The translations under genes and the position numbers were made by a program. From assembly GCF_008124615.1 (NCBI RefSeq), contig NZ_VNIB01000001.1:62001-126000 (forward strand): a stretch of DNA of 64,000 nt, written 5' to 3'. Source of the stretch: Geothermobacter ehrlichii. Lineage in GTDB: Bacteria > Desulfobacterota > Desulfuromonadia > Desulfuromonadales > Geothermobacteraceae. The notes under the pieces were generated by a model, which was given only the letters and a program-made list of their open reading frames with translations, did not search any database and was not told the DNA's origin. Below, piece by piece: positions 60,078 through 64,000 of the stretch (positions within the stretch are counted from its first letter, which is position 1; each line of letters begins with the position of its first letter).

Positions 60078-60098
60078 GGGGGCGAAGGTGTCGCCCCC
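60078..60098 (+). terminator. Possible terminator after pilR
   Basis: GGGGGCGA pairs with TCGCCCCC around AGGTG, 36 bases past the pilR stop; a second stem GGTGAC/GTCACC lies just upstream (60053-60071). There is no T-run, so it may be a rho-dependent or RNA-stability element. Confidence 0.45.
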
Positions 60099-60166
60099 GT
60101 GGGGCGGTTGCCGTAAAAAGCCGGGGATTCCCGAGGTCTAGATCTCCTTAATAAATCCTTGTAAAC

Positions 60167-60183
60167 TTGGCACCGCCCTTGCT
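60167..60183 (+). promoter_or_regulatory. Sigma-54 (-24/-12) promoter of pilA
   Basis: TTGGCACCGCCCTTGCT: GG at 60169-60170 and GC at 60181-60182 are ten bases apart, with TTGGCAC and TTGC matching the consensus. The expected start is near 60194, giving a leader of about 135 bases before the pilA ATG. Confidence 0.88.
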
Positions 60184-60216
60184 ATATTGCAGGCCAAACG
60201 CAAAATGCTAAACTTT

Positions 60217-60290
60217 TCGACCGTCACGGTCGATGAAATGCACGTCAATGAATTTCGTGGTTTTGTCAACCGAGTCCTGACCGAGTCCTG
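60217..60290 (+). repeat. Hairpin and tandem direct repeat in the pilA leader
   Basis: TCGACCG-TCA-CGGTCGA (60217-60233) is a perfect seven-base hairpin. Further on, ACCGAGTCCTG occurs twice in a row (60269-60279 and 60280-60290). Both lie in the untranslated leader before the AAAGGAGAAGG ribosome site. Confidence 0.7.
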
Positions 60291-60329
60291 GAAAGGATCA
60301 ATAACCAAGCAAAAGAAAGGAGAAGGAAC

Positions 60330-60551
60330 ATGCTCAAGAAGTTCCGCAAGAACCAGAAGGGTTTCACCCTCATCGAGCTGCTGATCGTCGTGGCGATCAT
60401 CGGCATCCTGGCCGCCATCGCCATCCCGCAGTTCGCACAATATCGCCAGAAGGCCTACAACAGCGCAGCTCAGTCGGATCTGAAAAACAGTAAAACCAAT
60501 TTGGAATCGTACTACGCTGATTTTCAGCATTACCCCGATACCGACTCCTAA
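60330..60551 (+). CDS. pilA: Short type IV pilin PilA, aromatic-rich (PilA-N)
   Basis: 73 residues: an 11-residue leader ([11 protein letters not shown]) and a 62-residue mature pilin starting [20 protein letters not shown] with Glu5. The mature part has aromatics F1, F24, Y27, Y32, Y50, Y51, F54 and Y57, i.e. 8 of 62. The length, lack of a globular domain and the [16 protein letters not shown] segment match Geobacter PilA. The gene follows pilR and a sigma-54 promoter. It may form pili or, with the next protein, a two-chain pseudopilus; electrical conduction is disputed in the literature and cannot be read from sequence. Confidence 0.95.
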   Translation: MLKKFRKNQKGFTLIELLIVVAIIGILAAIAIPQFAQYRQKAYNSAAQSDLKNSKTNLESYYADFQHYPDTDS

Positions 60552-60601
60552 ACAGAGGATAGGCTGTTGGACACAAACGTAAACGAACTGTGGAGGATAT
60601 G

Positions 60602-60937
60602 ATGAAAAAAATAGCACTTCTTGCTGCTTTGATGATGGTGTTTTCAACTGGTTTTGCCATGGCTGCGACCTGGAAAAGTGGGGATTTTGCCCTGACTGAT
60701 ACCAACGATGACGACCTGACTATCAAGCTTTCCAATAATGTCAGTCTCAATTACGACGCTGCAACCAATGGACTTGGTTACTCAGTTGCAACCTATCATT
60801 CCAGCGGTACCCGAACCTTCGCCAGTTCCTCGGGGGATGCCCAGATCTTCTGGTATGATGGCACTCAACAGGATCCGCCGAGTGCCCCCACCGGAACAGC
60901 GTCGGCAGCTTTTGACAGCAACTGGAATGCGCTCTGA
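60602..60937 (+). CDS. Secreted partner of PilA (split-pilin C-terminal half, PilA-C/Spc-like)
   Basis: 111 residues with a Sec signal peptide (cleavage after about residue 21, FAMAAT) and a small beta-rich domain full of Asp, Asn, Ser and Thr (WKSGDFALTDTNDDDLTIKLSNN). It starts 51 bases after pilA, with GGAGG before the ATG. Position, size and composition fit the GSU1497 (Spc/PilA-C) product of Geobacter, which pairs with the short PilA like the missing globular half of a normal pilin. Base composition is visibly lower in GC than pilA or pilR. A strong terminator follows. Confidence 0.72.
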   Translation: MKKIALLAALMMVFSTGFAMAATWKSGDFALTDTNDDDLTIKLSNNVSLNYDAATNGLGYSVATYHSSGTRTFASSSGDAQIFWYDGTQQDPPSAPTGTASAAFDSNWNAL

Positions 60938-60961
60938 GCTTTGTTAGAGTCTGTGGTTTGT

Positions 60962-60999
60962 CCGAAACGGGGTGCACACTGGTGCACCCCGTTTCAGTT
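60962..60999 (+). terminator. Terminator of the pilA transcript
   Basis: A 14-bp perfect stem (60964-60977 with 60982-60995), loop ACTG, followed by AGTTTG. Confidence 0.75.
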
Positions 61000-61018
61000 T
61001 GCCTTTGAATTGACTCAC

Positions 61019-61816
61019 ATGCTGAAAGAAATCATCAAAATAACATTGAAAGGCGCGGTGCGCGATCGGGTACTCCACTCTTTGCTTGTAACCGCATTGT
61101 TGATGGTGCTATTAACCCCAGTGCTCAGTTTGTTTTCAATGCGCCAAGTTCGGGAACTCTCTATTACACTCTCCCTGAGTATGATGTCTTTTGTTCTGTT
61201 GATTTTGGCAACGTTGATGGGGGCATCAGCAATCTGGCGTGACGTTGAAAAACGTTATACGGCTACTCTCCTGGGATTGCCTTTGCCGCGGGCAATTTAT
61301 TTATGTGGCCGATTTGTTGGTTTGGCGCTGTTTTTGTTGATGACAGGTGTGCTGCTCGGATCGATGGTTTGTATGGTGGTTGCTATTTGTCGAGGGGAGA
61401 TGTCTTCGGCATTGAACTTTAGCTGGTTTAACCTGTTAATTGCGATTACTGGCGATGTTCTGAAATACATCTTACTGGCTGCTGTTGCCTTTGTCTTTTC
61501 AGCCCTGAGCACGTCTTTTTTTCTGCCTATTTTCGGAACCATTGCTGTTTATCTTGCTGGTACTGCTTCGCAGGAAGTACTCGAATATTTGGCAACCGAG
61601 GCAGGGCGTCAACTTCCCGCCTTGTTGCGTGTTGCTACTCAGTTCTTTTGTTACCTGTTGCCTAATTTTGCCGTCTTTGATTTCAAGGTACAGGCCATTT
61701 ACGGCCTGACAATTCCCGTGAAAGGGTTGCTGTACGCCGCGATTTATTTCGTGGTTTACACCGGCATTCTTCTTGTCTTGGCGGTCAAGGTTTTCGATCG
61801 CAGGGAACTGCAATGA
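61019..61816 (+). CDS. ABC-2-type transporter permease
   Basis: 265 residues with about six hydrophobic segments (near 25-45, 58-78, 103-130, 145-180, 195-215 and 235-258). It has the cytoplasmic motif IWRDVEKRYTATLLGLPLPRAIYLCGRF, typical of ABC-2 permeases. Counted on two 60-base lines the GC content is 40% and 47%, well below the flanking genes, so it may be foreign or atypical. The start is chosen at MLKEIIKITLKG; no clear ribosome site is seen. It overlaps the next gene by four bases and works with the ATPase at 62670. The substrate is unknown. Confidence 0.8.
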   Translation: MLKEIIKITLKGAVRDRVLHSLLVTALLMVLLTPVLSLFSMRQVRELSITLSLSMMSFVLLILATLMGASAIWRDVEKRYTATLLGLPLPRAIYLCGRFVGLALFLLMTGVLLGSMVCMVVAICRGEMSSALNFSWFNLLIAITGDVLKYILLAAVAFVFSALSTSFFLPIFGTIAVYLAGTASQEVLEYLATEAGRQLPALLRVATQFFCYLLPNFAVFDFKVQAIYGLTIPVKGLLYAAIYFVVYTGILLVLAVKVFDRRELQ

Positions 61817-62673
61817 AGAGCTGGATTCCCCTTGTTCTGTTGGTGTCCATTTATGCGGCGCTTCTGCTGCCGCTGAAGCAGTACATGGATACCAGGCCGG
61901 TAGCGGTCAAGCTTGGCTACCTACCGGAAGGAACGGTTCTGCGTTATACGGTGGGCGACCAGAAGCCGCTGGTGGCCGAGATGGCGGTGCTGAAGGTTCT
62001 GTTCTATTTCGGATCGCTGATCGAGCAGTGGCAGAACCGGGTTGTCATCCCGCCTGAATACTACAACATGTACCGCATGATCGAGACTGCGATAAGACTC
62101 GATCCATACAACATGGATGCCTACTATTTCGCTCAGGCGGCCTTTACCTGGGAGGTTGGACACGCCAGGGATGTCAACCGTCTGCTCGCTTACGGCATGA
62201 AATACCGCACCTGGGACTGGTACCTGCCGTTTTTCCGGGCGTTCAATGCCGCTTATTTTCTCAAGGATTATCGGACCGCCGGTGATGACATGAAACGGGC
62301 GGCCGAGTTGTCGGGCAGTTCGCTTTTTACCAAACTGGCGGCACGTTATTTTTACGAGGCGGGACACAATGAGCTGGGGATCGTTTTTTTGCGCTCGATG
62401 GTCAAAAAGGAGCGGGACCCCAAGGTGAAAAAGGCATTTGCCATGCGGCTGGAGGCCCTGGAGAAGGTTCAGCGACTGGAGGCGGCCGTCGATTCCTTTC
62501 GTCAGCGTTTCAGTCGGCTTCCGGGCAATCTGGATGAGCTCGTCACAACCGGTTTGATCGATGCGATTCCGGACGACCCCTATGGTGGCCGGTTCTATCT
62601 CGAGCCGAACGGCAAAGTGCGTTCGACCAGTTCCTTTGCTTCCGTCCAAAAGAAGTACGAGCATCAGCCATGA
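61813..62673 (+). CDS. Membrane-anchored TPR-like protein
   Basis: 286 residues. One N-terminal membrane segment (SWIPLVLLVSIYAALLLPL) is followed by an extracytoplasmic helical-repeat domain (TPR-like: YRMIETAIRLDPYNMDAYYFAQAAF, YRTAGDDMKRAAELSG). A C-terminal LPGNLDELVTTGLIDAIPDDPYGGRFYLEPNGKV segment resembles the tail of GspG-like pseudopilins. It lies between an ABC permease and its ATPase with four-base overlaps on both sides, so the three are one unit. A role in pilus or exopolysaccharide export is possible; I do not recognise a named family. Confidence 0.65.
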   Translation: MKSWIPLVLLVSIYAALLLPLKQYMDTRPVAVKLGYLPEGTVLRYTVGDQKPLVAEMAVLKVLFYFGSLIEQWQNRVVIPPEYYNMYRMIETAIRLDPYNMDAYYFAQAAFTWEVGHARDVNRLLAYGMKYRTWDWYLPFFRAFNAAYFLKDYRTAGDDMKRAAELSGSSLFTKLAARYFYEAGHNELGIVFLRSMVKKERDPKVKKAFAMRLEALEKVQRLEAAVDSFRQRFSRLPGNLDELVTTGLIDAIPDDPYGGRFYLEPNGKVRSTSSFASVQKKYEHQP

Positions 62674-63551
62674 ACGCCATCGATATCGAACGTCTCTGCA
62701 AAACCTATCGCGGCAAGCGTGGGGCCAGGGTTGTCGCTCTCACCGATTTGACGTTGCATGTCGCTGCCGGTGAAGTCTTCGGTTTTCTCGGGCCCAATGG
62801 CGCCGGCAAGAGCACCACGATCAAGATTCTCACCGGGCAGATTCGTCCCGGTGCCGGCGATGCGAAAATTTTCGGTGTGCCGGCCGTCTCGCCGGAAGCT
62901 CGAGGCCGGGTGGGCTACCTGCCTGAAAACCCGTCTTTTTTTCACTTCATGACCGCCCTTGAATACCTGGATCTTGTTGGCCGCGTCTATGGCATGAACA
63001 AACAGGATATCCGCCGGGAGTCGGAACGGGTTCTTTCATTGCTCGAGCTGGAGCAGGCCGCCAGGCGGCCCATTCGGGGTTACAGCAAGGGCATGGTGCA
63101 GCGTCTCGGACTGGCCCAGGCTTTGTTGCATGACCCCGATCTGTATATTCTCGACGAACCAATGAGCGGCCTCGATCCGGTCGGTCGGGCGCTGGTCAAA
63201 AAAATTATCCGGGAACTGAAAAAGAAAGGGAAAACGGTTTTTTTCAGCACCCACATCACTGCCGATGTCGAGGAAGTCTGTGACCGGTTGGCTGTTCTGG
63301 CCGGGGGGCGTTTGCGGGCCCTGGAATCGGTCGATTCCCTGCTTCACGAGCGGATCGAAGGATATCGCATCCATGGGAGCTCCCCAGGCGACGAACACAG
63401 CCAGCGACTGGTTTCGCCGTCCGAGCTGAAAACGACCCTCGAGACTCTGCTGCAGGCCGATTTTCAGGTCGAGCGCATCGAGCCGGTGCGGCAGAACCTG
63501 GAAGACTTTTTTCTGGAAACGATCAGGGGAGACTCGGATGCGAATAAGTAG
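62670..63551 (+). CDS. ABC transporter ATP-binding protein
   Basis: 293 residues: Walker A GPNGAGKST (about 41-49), Q-loop region, signature YSKGMVQRLGLAQAL, Walker B LYILDEPMSGLDP and the His switch in FFSTHITADVEEVCDRL, plus a C-terminal extension. It is the ABC-2 exporter type (CcmA/NatA-like) and pairs with the permease at 61019. Its 3' end overlaps the next gene by 14 bases. Similar exporters follow pilA in Geobacter genomes as I recall. Confidence 0.92.
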   Translation: MNAIDIERLCKTYRGKRGARVVALTDLTLHVAAGEVFGFLGPNGAGKSTTIKILTGQIRPGAGDAKIFGVPAVSPEARGRVGYLPENPSFFHFMTALEYLDLVGRVYGMNKQDIRRESERVLSLLELEQAARRPIRGYSKGMVQRLGLAQALLHDPDLYILDEPMSGLDPVGRALVKKIIRELKKKGKTVFFSTHITADVEEVCDRLAVLAGGRLRALESVDSLLHERIEGYRIHGSSPGDEHSQRLVSPSELKTTLETLLQADFQVERIEPVRQNLEDFFLETIRGDSDANK

Positions 63552-64000
63552 GGGCTTCCAGCTTCTCTTTCTTGTTTTTGTCGTTTGCGGTGTTTTCTAC
63601 CCGGCCATCTTTGCCGGCATCAATTCGGTCGATGACTGGCGCATGTTCTACGATCTCGAGGTGATGGCCGAGAAGAGCCCCTGGGCGCTTTTTTTGCCGA
63701 CGCCGGGGTTTTACTACCGCCCTCTGCTGATGTTGACCTTTGTGGTCGACTACATGTTGTGGGGGCAGGAACCTTCCTTCTATCATCTTGTCAACATCCT
63801 GATTCACGCCGCCAATGCCTGCCTGATTTTTCTTTTGACGGAGTCCTTGCTGAAGGTCGGGGATGAAGAGGGAGAGCCCGGACCCTGGCCGTTGCTCGCC
63901 GGATTGCTGTTTGCCGTTCATCCGATCGTGACCGAGTCGGTCGACTGGATTTCCGGTCGTACCGATCTGCTCGGATGCTTTTTTGTGCTTCTGGCGACCC
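63538..64000 (+). CDS. Glycosyltransferase-like multi-pass membrane protein (partial at the window end)
   Basis: The first 154 codons of a frame that runs off the window. The N-terminal membrane segment and loop (INSVDDWRMFYDLEVM), FYYRPLLMLTFVVDYMLWG, FYHLVNILIHAANACLIFLL and LLFAVHPIVTESVDWISGRTDLL are typical of the GT39/TMTC-like family of multi-pass glycosyltransferases, often with C-terminal TPRs. Such enzymes use lipid-linked sugars to glycosylate proteins. Adjacent to pilA, pilin or surface glycosylation is a reasonable guess. The start ATG 63538 overlaps the ABC ATPase gene. Confidence 0.75.
   Translation, partial: MRISRGFQLLFLVFVVCGVFYPAIFAGINSVDDWRMFYDLEVMAEKSPWALFLPTPGFYYRPLLMLTFVVDYMLWGQEPSFYHLVNILIHAANACLIFLLTESLLKVGDEEGEPGPWPLLAGLLFAVHPIVTESVDWISGRTDLLGCFFVLLAT

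Noticed and set aside
60183-60329. A GEMM-I (c-di-GMP/cGAMP) riboswitch in the pilA leader
   Set aside because: None of the conserved GEMM core or tetraloop-receptor bases are visible; only a small hairpin and a repeat are present.
60187-60384. A 65-codon frame starting in the pilA leader and overlapping pilA in another frame
   Set aside because: No ribosome site and a low-complexity Ser/Arg tail generated by the pilA codons.

Overview
The window reads as a GC-rich chromosomal segment of a Desulfuromonadales bacterium, a relative of Geobacter, Desulfuromonas or Geothermobacter. The case rests on five things: a very short, aromatic-rich PilA encoded behind pilB-pilT-pilC-pilS-pilR; a four-subunit 2-oxoglutarate:ferredoxin oxidoreductase; monomeric NADP isocitrate dehydrogenase and aconitase B in the TCA cycle; a GGDEF protein carrying the Asp-to-Ser change of cGAMP-making Hypr enzymes; and -24/-12 (RpoN) promoters in front of pilus genes. 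I saw no rRNA, tRNA, insertion sequence, prophage or CRISPR array.

Layout. 1-7.6 kb: partial ygiQ, a LysE exporter, a receiver-PilZ protein behind a large inverted repeat, two tiny Cys-rich proteins, a dNMP-kinase-like protein, an EI24 membrane protein, an inositol-monophosphatase-family enzyme and a TPR peptidase. 7.7-15.4 kb: central carbon genes fbp, korDABC, mdh and icd. 15.5-24.7 kb: a minus-strand signalling and translation run (Hypr-like REC-GAF-GGDEF, a giant TPR protein, an adenylate cyclase, hisS, aspS, a LysM lipoprotein). 24.8-31.4 kb: comEC, a secreted protein of unknown function, and acnB. 31.6-38.3 kb: a GspE/PilB-like ATPase with an HDOD partner, agmatine-to-putrescine genes aguA-aguB, an orphan nucleotidyltransferase, a DedA protein, a lipoprotein and a His-rich ferredoxin. 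38.5-48.6 kb: a kinase/sigma-54 activator pair followed by a minor-pilin/PilY1 operon. 48.6-52.6 kb: rnr, ribF, aroE. 52.8-64 kb: pilB-T-C-S-R, pilA with a second secreted protein resembling the detached C-terminal half of a split pilin, then an ABC exporter, a TPR membrane protein and the start of a glycosyltransferase-like protein.

How parts connect. The strongest unannotated signal is a shared operator-promoter: TTGACA, exactly 15 bases, then a palindrome TGTATAC-A-GTATACA overlapping the -10 box. It occurs in front of mdh and icd (identical 15-mers) and acnB (two changes) in the same register, with a weaker version in front of korD at the same distance from the start codon. This looks like a local TCA-cycle regulon under one repressor. 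The second signal is sigma-54 control of both pilus loci: a -24/-12 element before pilA, and another before the minor-pilin operon with a 15-bp palindrome upstream that could be the binding site of the adjacent NtrC-type activator. Nucleotide second messengers (Hypr GGDEF, adenylate cyclase, PilZ, MshEN-like N-termini on two secretion ATPases, HDOD) recur across the window and suggest that surface and pilus behaviour is controlled at this level.
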